The notes below the pieces were generated by a model, which searched no databases, had not been told where the DNA came from, and worked only from the letters and a program-made list of their open reading frames with translations. From Neocallimastix lanati (nom. inval.) (taxonomy: Eukaryota; Neocallimastigomycota; Neocallimastigomycetes; Neocallimastigales; Neocallimastigaceae), in NCBI GenBank assembly GCA_016946835.1, contig JACVTC010000051.1:337501-399500 (forward strand): a stretch of DNA of 62,000 nt, written 5' to 3'. Of the stretch, positions 15,018-26,586 are shown one piece after another (the stretch's first letter is position 1; each line of letters opens with the position of its first letter). The position numbers and the translations under genes were made by a program.

Positions 15018-18000
15018 ATGGATGAAAGTAAATTAAAGCGATCAACTAAAGATGAAAATCAGTATTGTACAGAGGAACCTCCAAGTAAAAAAAGAAAGGA
15101 AAATAATAATTTATTACAAATGTTTAATTGTATATATTTTTACATTGATAAATCCTTATTAATAAAAGAATTTTTAGAAGATGTTCCAAAAATAGTCTGT
15201 GTTACAAGTCCCTCCGGATTCGGAAAGTCTACTAATTTAAAAATGCTGCGTTTTTTTTTTGAAATGAATTATGAAAAAATTGAAGAAAATGAATTTCAAA
15301 ACCTTCAAAACAAAAAATATTTTGAAAATTTATTAATAAGTAAAGAAAAAAAAGACGACCAAACGTACCTTGATAAATATCAAGGAAAATATCCAGTAAT
15401 TTACCTTAATTTTGATTCATTCTTTCTAATAAGAAGTACTTTTGAAGCAACTATTGAAGAATTTAAAGGCTTTATAGAAGATTTGTATCAAAGATATAGA
15501 AATATTAATTTTGAAAATTTAGATAACTATGAAAGAGAGCAATGGAAAAAATTTCAAAATGGTAATGTTTCGATAGATGAATTAAAAGAATCAATTTCTT
15601 TTTTATGTTTAAGTTTAAATAAAGCCTTAAGAAAGGAAATAGTATTATTGATAGATAACTATGATTCACCCATGTTAAGTATTATTAATACTAATAATGA
15701 ATTTTATAAATTTTATGAACAAGTCTTTATGGATATATTTATACAAGATAAGCGTTATCATTATTTATTTAAAACATTCATTACAGGAAAATTAAAGGTA
15801 AATAAAGATATTTATAAAAGTATTGATTTCAAAAATTACTCTATAATAAATAGTAAATATAATAAATATTTCAGTGTAACCGATTCTGAATTGAAAAAAA
15901 TTGTATCCATATTTAATTTAAAAAGTGAATATTTTGACAATTATTGTTATGATAATATAAATAAATTATCATCTACATATTCAACAAAGGTTAATAATAC
16001 AAATGAAGTAAATATCATCTTTTCATCAAATCTTATTGATAACATTAGAAATACTAATAGAAGTAATAAAAGTAATGATATAAAAGCTGATAATATAAAT
16101 GATAATGATAAAGTGAATAATTACAATGGTAATAATAATAAAGATGATAAAATCAAAATTTATGATCTATATAGTGTAGTGAATTTTATTAAAGAAATAA
16201 TTAAACGTAATAATATATATTATTTTTCTATTTGGAAATTTGAAAAATTCTTTAATGAAATATTTATAAATTTTGATTACATTTTGATTAAAGATATAGC
16301 TTTTCTACTTAAAAATGGATATATTGAAAAGAAAATTCCAAAATTAATAAATTATGAAATGTTAAAGAAAGATTATATAGAAAAACATCGAGAAATTATT
16401 TGGACTTTATTCATTGAATATGGTTATTTAATTGATGTTTCTACAAATGATTGCAGTATTTCAGAGGTAAGAAAGTTAAAAATAAATACTAAAATATTTA
16501 GAGAGATTATTGAAACAAAATTTTCAAAATGGAAACGAGATTTATGTAATGATAAAAAAATAGAAAATGCTCTTGATTTATTGACAAGTGATTATGATGA
16601 AGAAAGGATTATAGAATTCCTAAAAGATACAATAATGAATAATTTAGGTTACAGTTACAGTAATGATGAGTATAAATTTTTAGATAAATATTACACTATA
16701 ATTTATTCATTACTAAGTTTAAATTATAATTATGAAGTTGTTACTAAAAAGAACTTTAATGAAAATGACAATATTCGTGAATTATTAGTTATTCATAAGA
16801 AATATCTTGAATCTAATACATTAAATGATATTGAAACTACAATTGTTTATATTATAATTAAAAATTTAAATGAGGATATCGGTGAAAAAGGATGTATTGA
16901 AGCTTTAGATTACAATGAAAATTTAGTATTTGATGATATTGAATTAAAAAAGAAATATGATAAAATCATTAAATTTGGAATAGCTATTTATGAAGAAAAA
17001 TGCGATGTAATTTACGAAATAAATTATAGAAATAATTTTAAGAAAAAAAAGAAACAAGTTAATAAAGTATATACGGGTGAATTATACGGAATTGCGAAAA
17101 AAAGTAATTTTTATTTAGTTGATAAAACAAAAATGATATCAAAATTAATTGGCAAAGAAGGTTATGCCTTTATGATCATACGACCAAGACGATATGGGAA
17201 AAGTTTAAATTTAAATATGATTCGCCAATTTTTTGAAAAGCCGATAGATATAAAAGAAAAACAAGAAAGGAATTCTTTATTTGATGGCTTAGAAGTAAGC
17301 AAAGATAGAAAAAATATGAGACATTATCACAAATATCCAGTAATTTACTTAAATTTAAATATCTACTTTATGGATTATAGTTCCGCAATTGAATCTCTGA
17401 GATATACAATATCTTCCTTATTTAATGATTACAAAAACAGAATTGATTTTAATAAATTAAGAAAGGACCAACAAGAACAATGGAATAAAATTGTAGAAAG
17501 GTCAGATGATGTATTATTAGAACAAACCATTAAATTTTTATGTGAGTGTTTAAAAGAATTTTATAAAAGAAAATGTATTATTTTAATTGATGAATATCAT
17601 AAACTTTTTTTTAGAAGGATAGAAAGTGATTATGATAGAAGGATGTTTGATACTATTAATTCTTTTTTTTCCGAAACATTTAAAGAAAATGAATATTTAT
17701 ATTTTGGAATAGTAACAGGTTGTTTAGATGCAGAATTAAATGATTTAAATTCAGGAGTTAATAATATCTTTAATAAATGTTCACCTCTTAAAGATATATA
17801 TTTTAGTGATTGTTATGGATTTACAGAAGACGAATTAGAAAAACTGTTATCTCATTTTAATATTTCTGATACAAAAGAAAATGGAATTAAAAAAAGACTT
17901 AAAATTGAGTATGATGGATATTCTTGTTTTTCTGATAAAGGTATTATTAAAAATATTTATAATGCATATACTATAATGAATTTCATTGTGCATAATATGA

Positions 18001-19067
18001 ATCAAAGCGATGATTTTAAATTATCTAGTTATTGGGTTAATACAGGAAATGATAACGAACTAAAAAAAATTATTACAAATAGTAACCTTAATTTTGATGT
18101 GAAATTTTTAAGTTTATTTTGTAATAAAATAATTAAATTATCATTTAATAAAGATTACCAATTTGATCATAATTATTTAATAAAGGATACTCCATATAAA
18201 GACGTCTGGAGACTTTTACTTTTTTTTGGTTATTTAACAGTTGCAGACGAAAAAGAATATAAAGAAAACATCAAAAATATGAATGATGAAATGATAAAAA
18301 TTACATCAACTGATCCTACATTAATGGAAATGGATTCAAATGAAATTCAAGAATATAAAAGTAATTTACTTAAAAAAAAGGAATCGAAAGATATATTTTA
18401 TTTTAAAATTCCAAATCAAGAAATTTTCTATAATCTTAATTCTTTAATTAAAGAAATAAATGGCGAAACAGAAAACGCTTATATAATAAATAATTTTATT
18501 AATGGAATTTATCAAAAAGATTTAAAAGCAATTAATGAAAGTTTAAATAAATATCTATTAGAATTTAGTTCACATCATTTATTTGTTTGGAAAGAAAGGA
18601 ATTCCAAGGCATCTACTCAAATTAAGAAATCGACGGAATTGACGGAATATTCACCTCCTGAAAATGTTTATCAAGTATTTTTAATGCAGTTGTTTACAAT
18701 TCTTAAAAATGTATTAGTAAAAAAAGAAAGTAGATATGATATAAATAATTTAGCTTTTAGTAGTAAATTTTACAGTAGTAATTTATATATTATTGAAGTT
18801 AAAGTATCCAGCAAAGATGAAAAGAACTCTCTAAGTAAAGCATGTAAAGAAGCCATAAATCAAATTGAAGAAAGAAAGTATGAATCAAAATTTAAATATT
18901 ATGAAGGTTTTATAAAGTATGGTATGGCTTTTCATAAAAGAAAATGCATGGTTGAAATGAAAATAAATAATGGAGTTATACAAGAATATTCAAATGAAAA
19001 TAAAAAAAGTAAAAAAAATAAAAAAAATAAAAAAAATGAAAAAAATGAAAAAAATAAAAAAAATTAA
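15018..19067 (+). CDS. Tandemly duplicated AAA-ATPase-like / PD-(D/E)XK nuclease protein
   Basis: 1349 aa, two copies of a module that normally forms one ~550-650-aa protein (AAA-ATPase_like plus PDDEXK_9, the DUF1703 type). Module 1 (1 to ~680): P-loop SPSGFGKST (~64-72), but Walker B reads LLIDNYD, with Asn where relatives have Glu; its nuclease end is eroded, keeping only a trace of the terminal strand (KFGIAIYEEKCDVIYEI). Module 2 (~685-1320): RPRRYGKSLNL (~720-730), Walker B ILIDEYHKLF (~854), and a nuclease core SRYDI (~1238) with IIEVK (~1259). The C-terminus is a Lys/Asn tail from an A-rich repeat. Such proteins are common in gut Bacteroidota and Firmicutes and, as I recall, expanded in anaerobic fungi, so transfer from bacteria is likely. 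The cellular role is unknown. One intronless ORF; the ATG is the first in frame. Confidence 0.8.
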   Translation: MDESKLKRSTKDENQYCTEEPPSKKRKENNNLLQMFNCIYFYIDKSLLIKEFLEDVPKIVCVTSPSGFGKSTNLKMLRFFFEMNYEKIEENEFQNLQNKKYFENLLISKEKKDDQTYLDKYQGKYPVIYLNFDSFFLIRSTFEATIEEFKGFIEDLYQRYRNINFENLDNYEREQWKKFQNGNVSIDELKESISFLCLSLNKALRKEIVLLIDNYDSPMLSIINTNNEFYKFYEQVFMDIFIQDKRYHYLFKTFITGKLKVNKDIYKSIDFKNYSIINSKYNKYFSVTDSELKKIVSIFNLKSEYFDNYCYDNINKLSSTYSTKVNNTNEVNIIFSSNLIDNIRNTNRSNKSNDIKADNINDNDKVNNYNGNNNKDDKIKIYDLYSVVNFIKEIIKRNNIYYFSIWKFEKFFNEIFINFDYILIKDIAFLLKNGYIEKKIPKLINYEMLKKDYIEKHREIIWTLFIEYGYLIDVSTNDCSISEVRKLKINTKIFREIIETKFSKWKRDLCNDKKIENALDLLTSDYDEERIIEFLKDTIMNNLGYSYSNDEYKFLDKYYTIIYSLLSLNYNYEVVTKKNFNENDNIRELLVIHKKYLESNTLNDIETTIVYIIIKNLNEDIGEKGCIEALDYNENLVFDDIELKKKYDKIIKFGIAIYEEKCDVIYEINYRNNFKKKKKQVNKVYTGELYGIAKKSNFYLVDKTKMISKLIGKEGYAFMIIRPRRYGKSLNLNMIRQFFEKPIDIKEKQERNSLFDGLEVSKDRKNMRHYHKYPVIYLNLNIYFMDYSSAIESLRYTISSLFNDYKNRIDFNKLRKDQQEQWNKIVERSDDVLLEQTIKFLCECLKEFYKRKCIILIDEYHKLFFRRIESDYDRRMFDTINSFFSETFKENEYLYFGIVTGCLDAELNDLNSGVNNIFNKCSPLKDIYFSDCYGFTEDELEKLLSHFNISDTKENGIKKRLKIEYDGYSCFSDKGIIKNIYNAYTIMNFIVHNMNQSDDFKLSSYWVNTGNDNELKKIITNSNLNFDVKFLSLFCNKIIKLSFNKDYQFDHNYLIKDTPYKDVWRLLLFFGYLTVADEKEYKENIKNMNDEMIKITSTDPTLMEMDSNEIQEYKSNLLKKKESKDIFYFKIPNQEIFYNLNSLIKEINGETENAYIINNFINGIYQKDLKAINESLNKYLLEFSSHHLFVWKERNSKASTQIKKSTELTEYSPPENVYQVFLMQLFTILKNVLVKKESRYDINNLAFSSKFYSSNLYIIEVKVSSKDEKNSLSKACKEAINQIEERKYESKFKYYEGFIKYGMAFHKRKCMVEMKINNGVIQEYSNENKKSKKNKKNKKNEKNEKNKKN

Positions 19068-19924
19068 AAAAATTAAAAAAATGAAAAAAAAGAAAAAAAA
19101 AGAAAAAAAAATTATAAATTAAAAATAAAAAAGAAAAAAGTAAATATATATTTAAATAACAATTTTTTTTTTATTTTTTAATTTATAATAATAGTAAAAA
19201 GCAATAAACACTGCAAAACAACAAATTGATAAAATAGAAAAATAAAATTTTTTTATTTTTATTTTTATTTTTTTTTTTTGAAGGTAATCTTTGGTAAAAT
19301 AGACTTTTTATATTAATCGGTTTTGAGTTTTGAATTTAATTTGCTATTTTTATACACTGTTTTACTTAATAAATTGTCTTTAAATATAGTAATTTTTTTT
19401 GTTTAATTTTGAATAATTCGAATGAATCATTTTTTTATTCCAGAGAACTTTCTTTAATGCATTCATCAATATTTATAGTATTCGGCTTTCATAGTATAAA
19501 GTCACTTCAAATTGATTGATTCAGTTATATTTTTATGTTCCAACAAGGTGATGTGACAAAAATTTTTGAACAAGGGTATTGACTATAAAGAAAAAGATTA
19601 ATACGACCTTTAAATTGATACATTAATCAAAGGTATTAAATCAAAAATAAATAAAATAAAATAAAAAAAAAAAAAAAAAAAAAAACTTTTAAAAAATATA
19701 AAAATGAAAAAAAGGTAAACTCTTTACCAAGGAATAAAAATTTGAATTAAATAATTAAAACTATATTAATTAGTGGTATTTCATAAATACCACATATTAA
19801 TGATATATATTACCAAAATTTAAAAGTAATAAACCTAAGAAAATTAACAAATAATAAAAAAAAAATAAAAGAAAATATATCATATTCAGAAATATTTTCA
19901 TTTTCATTAAAACTCTTTTAATAA

Positions 19925-19967
<43 letters not shown>
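19068..19967. other. AT-rich spacer with one copy of a duplicated ~75-bp segment
   Basis: No open frame. The segment at about 19684-19760 is repeated at 19968-20043 at the start of the copia remnant, differing at a few bases. Read in frame it resembles the strand before copia RNase H (NSLPRNKNLN), so it is probably a duplicated fragment of that element. A poly(A) run of about 43 separates the copies (19926-19969). Confidence 0.55.
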
Positions 19968-19973
<6 letters not shown>

Positions 19974-20146
19974 TAAAAAATATAAAAATGAAAAAAAGGT
20001 GAACTCTTTATCAAAGAATAAAAATTTGAATTAAATAATTATGCATTCAGATTATACCGGAGATCCTAGTAGAAAGATAGAAAATCAAATCTCCGAATAT
20101 ATAATTCTAATGGGAATGGATCCTATTTGATTATTCGATTTGCTAG

Positions 20147-20198
<52 letters not shown>

Positions 20199-20400
20199 AA
20201 TCAATAGTGGGCACCTTTACTTTTGAAGCCGAATGTATTAAAAATAAAAATAAAAATATAATAATAATAAAAAAAAAGCTTCCTTTGATTAGAAATATTT
20301 TCAAAGAACATTTTTAATAAAACCATTCAAAATCAATACCGATAAATCTTTATAAACAAAACCATACTTAAATAGTTAAAATCAAATATTTAATTATTAT
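19968..20400 (+). pseudogene. Ty1/copia RNase H remnant
   Basis: Decayed end of a copia Pol. At 20041 the frame reads HSDYTGDPSRK and EYIILMG, matching the copia signature SDYAGDPSTRKSTSGYxxxLxG. After an A-tract comes QSIVGTFTFEAEC (copia QSTVALSSTEAEY) near 20198, then LPLIRNIFKEHF near 20280, the following helix. Stops and frameshifts interrupt it and no LTR is seen. The A-tract at 20148-20197 falls inside the conserved Arg-Lys-Gln codons, so a lysine codon has grown into about 50 A residues. Confidence 0.72.
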
Positions 20401-20631
20401 TATTAAGCGACAATTAATATAAATATGGTAAAGTTTGTCAAATATTTTTTATCTTTTAAATTATCTATTTCTAATTATAATAATAATTAATAATGCCTTT
20501 TATTATACAAGTTTCTTTTATTAATAATAATAATATATTAAAAAAAAAAAAATTATTTTTTTTTAAACATTTTAATAGCTATTCAATTTTCTTTTATAAT
20601 AGAAATACTATAAAGAATTACCTTTTCTTTT

Positions 20632-20806
20632 CTTTTTTTTTATTTTATTTTATTTTATTTTATTTTATTTTATTTTATTTTATTTTATTTTATTTTATTT
20701 TATTTTATTTTTTTTTTTTATTTTATTTTATTTTATTTTATTTTTTTTATTTTATTTTATTTTATTTTATTTTATTTTATTTTATTTTATTTTATTTTAT
20801 TTATTA
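20632..20806 (+). repeat. (TTTTA)n microsatellite
   Basis: More than 30 TTTTA/TTTTTA units with two longer T runs. An accidental open frame of Phe/Tyr/Ile/Leu crosses it and is not a gene. Confidence 0.95.
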
Positions 20807-22525
20807 ATTTAAAATAAAACAAAAATAAACAATATCAATATTTTTATTAATTTAAATACTTTATTTAAAACTAAGTAAAAGTTTAATAATATTCATTAAA
20901 ATATTTTTATAATATTTAATAAACTAAGATTTAATATCTTCCTTTTAGTATGGCCAAATAGTTTATTTTATTATATTACAATGATCTTTACTTTTATGAA
21001 ATTCAAATTTTAAATTTATATATTTTAAAATGAATTAAATTTGTATAATCCCTTTTTTTAAATAAAGTAAAAAATAAAAAATAAAAATAAAAATAAAAAT
21101 AAAAGTAAAACTATTTTTTACATATAAATTATTAAAGGAAATAGCATGTAATAATATTAAAATCTAATTAATAATATAACATACAAAAATGTATTGATAA
21201 TCATCAATTTTAAATTAAATTAAATAATTAATAAATATACAAAATAATAATAATAATGATATAGTATAGCCTAATGTAAAAAAACAAAAAATATCCATTA
21301 GCTTTAAAAAAAAAATTTATATATAAATAATTTTAAAAAAAAAAGAAAAATATTTTATATTTAAATTTATTTTAAATTAATTAATTATAGTGATAAATTG
21401 AATAAAAAATATTTTCTTTTAATAGAATTTAACCATTAAAAATAATTATTTAAATTATAAACATTTTTTTTTTTTAATAAGAAAAATTAAAAAAAAAAAA
21501 AAAAAAAAAAATGTAAATTTATTTTTATAAAATAAATATAAATATTTAAATAATTATAATTTAAAATGAAAATTGAATAATAATAATTCGATAATAATTC
21601 AATAACTTCATTAAATTATAAATGATTAAATCAATTTTTTAAAAATAAAAACTTGATTACTCAATTAATTATATTTTAAAAAAAATTTTTTCTCTTTACT
21701 ATTATTTATTTACTTCTCATAATAGTATTAATATATTAAATAAAATATAAAAAAAATAATATATTTTTTTGTAATTTTATTAAATCTTAATTATAAAGTT
21801 TTAGAAAAATTATATTTTAATATGTGGAAATTAAGATATGGTAAAAAAAATACTTGGTTTAAAAAAGTTATTTTTAAAATAGAATATATATATATATATA
21901 TATGATATATGATTTTATTTGATATTCCACTAACTATTTAAAAATTATTTAATAAACTTTATTTCATATTTTTTTTAAGAGATAGAGATACACTTTCTTC
22001 TTTGATGCTCTAAAATGATTCCTTATGTAAAGGACATTGCTGTAAATATTTCCTACTTTAAAAAAAAAATTTGAATAGAGTTTTTTTTTTTTTTTCTTAA
22101 AATCAATCTTTATTATTACACATAAATTTATTATATTTTATTATATTTTTATAATATTTAATAATAACTATGAATAATTATTACTATTCATAGTTATTTT
22201 TAAATATTATTATAAACAAGTCAATCACATAAATATATTAAAATAAGTATAAATATATACTATTATTTAATAATATTAAATATTTTTAATGTTTTTATGA
22301 TTTATGATAAGAAAGTAAATTTCTTTCTTTTATATGTATAATTCTATAATATTTGCAATATTACATTATTGCGTATTTACTGATATATAAATATATATAT
22401 ATATATATATTTTTTTTTTTTTTAATTTTTTATTATAAAAATAATTCACAAAAAAAAAAAAAAAAAAAAATTCTATAAAAAATAAATTTTATTTTAATTT
22501 ATATTTTAAATAATGTGTGAGTTCT
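20807..22525. other. AT-rich region, no gene seen
   Basis: No coding-like frame on either strand. There is a stem-forming pair of AATAACTATGAATA-type words near 22160-22195 and several poly(A)/(T) runs. The segment just left of 22526 should hold the 3' end of the minus-strand gene. Confidence 0.65.
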
Positions 22526-23158
22526 TTAATTTTCAGGTAAATTCGAATAGAGTAAAGTCCTGTAATTTTTATTAGCGTTTGAAAATTGTTTTTGGTCTGA
22601 CTCTAATTTCTTTTTGTATTCTTCAAATCTGAAAGGAGTACAAATAATATGTACTCCATTAGGAGTAGGTATTTTACAATAACATTTTCCACCAAGTTCT
22701 TTTATAGTATCCTGTATATAGATGATGTATGAATCATCTTTGGAATCAATATCAATTACCCACTTTTTATCTGTTTTGGGAAAGTCACTTCTTGAGATAC
22801 TTTCAACCATTTTCCAAGGATTTGCACTTGCATTATTTGCTAAACTTTTGGCAATTGCAACATTACACTTTAATAAAACTCGTTTAATTGATTTTCGACG
22901 AATTCCAATATAGGCACGAGCATTAAATACATTACATAAAGTTATAATATCCTTCTTGTACTTTTCTATATCATTTATCTTAAATATATGATATATGTGT
23001 GAAAAACTTTTACTATATTCCTTGTCACCAAAATCTTTTTTACGAGTAAATATTTCTATTTCATAGTAAGAATCAAGATCTTTATCAAAATCATGACCTT
23101 GTTCGATACAGGAGTTTATAATGAATTCCTTAATAATATCAAAATTATCTATAATCAT
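22526..23158 (-). CDS. Phage-like conserved protein of unknown function
   Basis: 210 aa, ATG at 23158, unbroken. It matches from memory a family of ~200-aa proteins frequent in phages and mobile DNA of gut Bacteroidota: a central FNARAYIGIRRKSIKRVLL (~78-96), then KKWVIDIDSKDD (~132-143) and a C-terminal TPNGVHIICTPF (~164-175). The spacing between these blocks also fits. No membrane segment or signal peptide. The acidic VIDID motif followed by a Thr/Asn-Gly-His motif suggests a metal- or nucleotide-binding fold, but the biochemical role is unknown to me. It stands alone in AT-rich fungal-type DNA and is richer in G+C than its flanks. A bacterial or phage origin is inferred. Confidence 0.62.
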   Translation of the reverse strand: MIIDNFDIIKEFIINSCIEQGHDFDKDLDSYYEIEIFTRKKDFGDKEYSKSFSHIYHIFKINDIEKYKKDIITLCNVFNARAYIGIRRKSIKRVLLKCNVAIAKSLANNASANPWKMVESISRSDFPKTDKKWVIDIDSKDDSYIIYIQDTIKELGGKCYCKIPTPNGVHIICTPFRFEEYKKKLESDQKQFSNANKNYRTLLYSNLPEN

Positions 23159-23500
23159 ATGTAAGAACTACTTTTATTACAAAAAAAAAAAAAAAGATAA
23201 TAATAATAAATAAATTTGCAAGGGCTTTGTCAAGAAAATGCTAATATTTAAATAGTTTTTATTATTTTATTTATATTATTTTATTTATTATTTTTATTAT
23301 ATATAGATTTATTTATTTATTAATTTATTTATTTATTAATTTCTAGTAAAGTCAAAGTCCCAAATTTAAAAATTATTCTTTTTATTTATGTTAATCATTA
23401 TTATAATTTGGTTCAGACATTTATTTACTTTTTTTTTTTTTTAAAAATTTTGCTATGAGATTAAGTATTTAAATAAAACTTTACTGAACCTCATATTTTA

Positions 23501-23549
<49 letters not shown>

Positions 23550-24129
23550 CAAATTTAATTTAAATTTTTCAATTTTAATGATGACGAAAACTCTTAAATT
23601 TAATAATTTTAATAGCTTTTTAAATTTTTAAATTAAAATAAAATAATAAAACAATTTGAATATAATACGAATAAAAAATAACAAAAAAAAAAAAAAAAAA
23701 AAAAAAGATATAATATTAATTATATATGCTATGACAAATATTATTATTTTAACAATAAACAATAAACGTGTCTATGGTATTTATATATTATTAAAAGTTG
23801 TATTCAATAGAATATATTAAAAAACCAATTATACAATTGAAAATAGTTATAACAATTATATATATATAAAAAAAAGAATTGTGATTGTGATTATTAGTAA
23901 CAATATTAGTAAAAAAATATTTAATAATTAAAGTATGTTTTTTTAAAAAAAAAAAAATAAAAATAAAAAAAAATTATTTATATTTATTTTTACATTATAT
24001 TATATTATCCTATATTATATATTGTATTGTATTGTATTTAAATACAATAAAAATGTTATAATTAAAAAATTAATAATTAATAATAATAATAAAAATAATG
24101 ATTATAATAATAATTTTTTTTTTTTATAG
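23159..24129. other. AT-rich spacer with (ATT)n microsatellite
   Basis: Upstream side of the phage-like gene. It contains an ATT run at about 23502-23547 and poly(A)/(T) tracts. No gene seen. Confidence 0.65.
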
Positions 24130-24360
24130 ACTGAAGACTTTTGTCTCCCCCATATATTAATATGGGTGTATGATTAACTGCCATACTGGTACGGCGTCGA
24201 CGCTCTCAACTCCCCAAAAGCAAAGAAACTCCATATAGAAGCACACTACGCGATCTTCAAGGGAAAGCAGAGCCCACAATAGGTGGCGTCCTTCATTGGA
24301 GCTGGAAACTGTAATCCTCTCAGACAAGGCTTACACAATGGGATACTTATAGTGTTCGTA
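24130..24360. other. GC-rich island of unknown nature
   Basis: About 230 bp with near-balanced composition in very AT-rich DNA. It starts with two small hairpins (AGACTTTTGTCT at ~24136; CCCATATATTAATATGGG at ~24149). Each strand has a frame open for about 45-58 codons without a recognisable domain; one plus frame reads YGVDALNSPKAKKLHIEAHY and, after a stop, ASFIGAGNCNPLRQGLHNG. It could be a gene fragment, a piece of mobile element, or an RNA gene. None can be supported. Confidence 0.4.
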
Positions 24361-24879
24361 TTTTTGAAAATTGTTAAAATATTTGATAAATATATTTGTA
24401 AATATCGAATTGTTTATATTATATAAGATATTCTATTCAATCATAAATAAATATATAAATAATTATTATTTCAAAAGAAATAATAATATATTTTTCAATC
24501 AAATATTATTAAATAACTATTTCAAAAGAAATAATAAAATATTCTATTAAAAAAGAATTATAAAAAATTATTTTTACAATTGAATATTAATAAATTATAT
24601 ATAAAAAAAAAGAATATTTATTATTTATTTAATTATTAAAAAACCCAGCCGCATACAAAATACGCCACATTATGAAATGTACCATTGTGAAATGCACTAG
24701 ATTCAATTTAATTTATTACTATATAATATTTAAGTTTAACCTATTCTATAAATTTTAATTTTAATTTATTTTTTTTTTTTTTTAAGAAAATCTATATATA
24801 TATATATAATATAGTGGTTTGATATAAATCAACAATTGTATTACACTGCTCAACTCAAAATAGATCGTCTACACAGAGC
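24361..24879. other. AT-rich spacer, possibly an eroded LTR
   Basis: No coding frame. A slightly GC-richer patch (24650-24710, with CCCAGCCGCATAC) lies on the 3' side of the following minus-strand Ty3/gypsy remnant, where its 3' LTR would be. There is no second copy to confirm this. Confidence 0.35.
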
Positions 24880-26465
24880 GATTATAAGGGTAGAATTGAA
24901 ATCTGCAAGAATGTGGGAGAAGGAAGAGTTATCATCTATTAATAGAAGAATCAATCCAAGAGTCTATAAGAGATGAGTTAGAGTAGGAAACCGAATATTT
25001 ACAAACACTAGATGATAGATTTATACGACAATCAAGGATGGAAGATATATTCAGGGAATTTGAAAGATCATTGGGACTTTGAGACCAAGGTTTTAATTCA
25101 CATACATTAAAAATATCATAGCGTCTAGGAAATGGAGAGTTCGATAAATCTAAACGGTAATTATTAAAGTCGAGGGATTCAGTGATTTTAAAAGGACCAT
25201 ATATACGAGGACATAATTTAGTAGAGATTTTAGGGATAAATTTAGAAGGTTTACGAAGCCAAACAAGATCACCAACAAGAAAAGAAGGAGCACTTGATCT
25301 TTATCGATTAGCAACGATAGAATACAGCTCAATGGAGGATGAAAGAATACGTTTAATTCTAACCAAATTAGTTTGAAAATCAGGAATATAAAGAATTATA
25401 GAAGAAAGAGTCAAAGAAGAAGAAGAAGAAAAAGTAGAAAAGTTCTGTAAGAATCTATTAAAAGCAAAGAAAAGTTGGTTTCCCTGCTTAAGAATTCTTT
25501 GAATTACTATAGACGAATTAGGCTAAGAATAACCAATCAAGCCAGTCTTAATCTTCGTTTTGGAAAAGATCTGGAGAAACATCTTATATATTGTTTGATA
25601 GACTGATTCAAACATTCAAACTTGGCCTACAGTAGTATGGTGGCCAGTAGTAGTCATGGAGCATTTAATCAAAAGGATACATACAATCTCGCTCCATTAA
25701 ATTATGCTCGGCAATCCGTAATTATCTCGTGAGGGAGACTATGAAGATAAAAAAAAAAAAAAAAAACAGTTCCTAAGAAAGCGATAGCTGCTTCGATGGC
25801 AGAGGGAGTACCTTCTAAAGGTGCGAGATGTACCATTATAGTTAGTTTAATCTCAACAGATCATAATTAAGTATTCCTTATTGTAGTAATTCGGAGGGAT
25901 ATTAGTTATAAAATCAATTTCTATAACTTGCCAGGGACAATTAGGAATATTTAAAGGAATAAGTTCATTATAGGGTTAGCTTGACTGGAAGCTTTCATTT
26001 CGGAACAAATTGGTCATAATTTAATGAAGGATTTAACATTGTCCTCATCAACTAGGCCTGTAGTAATTTCAATTAATTAATTCACAACAAGTTTTTTCTG
26101 GAATCCTAAGTGTCCGGCTGACACATAATCATAGTGAGAAGATAAGAACATCATATCTAAATTTTTTTTTTGGAACACATATTAAATTATTAAAAAGAAA
26201 AATATCTTTCTTAAAAGAAAAACTTACTGATATCAAAAGATTTTATTTCATTCATGTAGGAATCATTACACATAAGGGTACTAGTAATCTTACTATATAT
26301 AGGATCATTTTTCTGACTGAAGCAAATGAATTCAAGCAAAGGGTTATAATCAGAAATATTCAATAAACAAAGGAAGGAAAAACGAGAAGGATCTAGAATG
26401 AACTCAAGTACTAGAGTCTTCTTCTGGAACTAGACCAACTAGCCGGGAAAGAGTTGTAATATGAA
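24880..26465 (-). pseudogene. Decayed Ty3/gypsy integrase (3' half of pol)
   Basis: On the minus strand the end of RNase H and the tether (LSRLVGLVPEEDSS) appear near 26430. A very damaged integrase follows, then a clear C-terminus near 25070-25300: LVGDLVWLRKPSKF, KLCPRIYGPFKI, NYRLDLSNSPFPRRYDIFNV and LKPWS. Stops and shifts occur throughout. RT and gag are absent, so only the distal part of the element survives. Short open frames on both strands here are by-products. Confidence 0.75.
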
Positions 26466-26586
26466 AGATTAATATTAATAATGAAGGAAGTAATAATAAT
26501 AATGAAAATAATAGCAATAATAATAATATTAATAAAAATTTAATAATAATTCAACTTATTATATTATTAATAATGATACATCCAAC

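Noticed and set aside
20493-20807. 104-codon ORF
   Set aside because: Almost entirely TTTTA microsatellite translated as Phe/Tyr/Ile/Leu.
25182-25376. Plus-strand ORF of 64 aa
   Set aside because: Antisense shadow of the gypsy integrase C-terminus (GPF motif on the minus strand).
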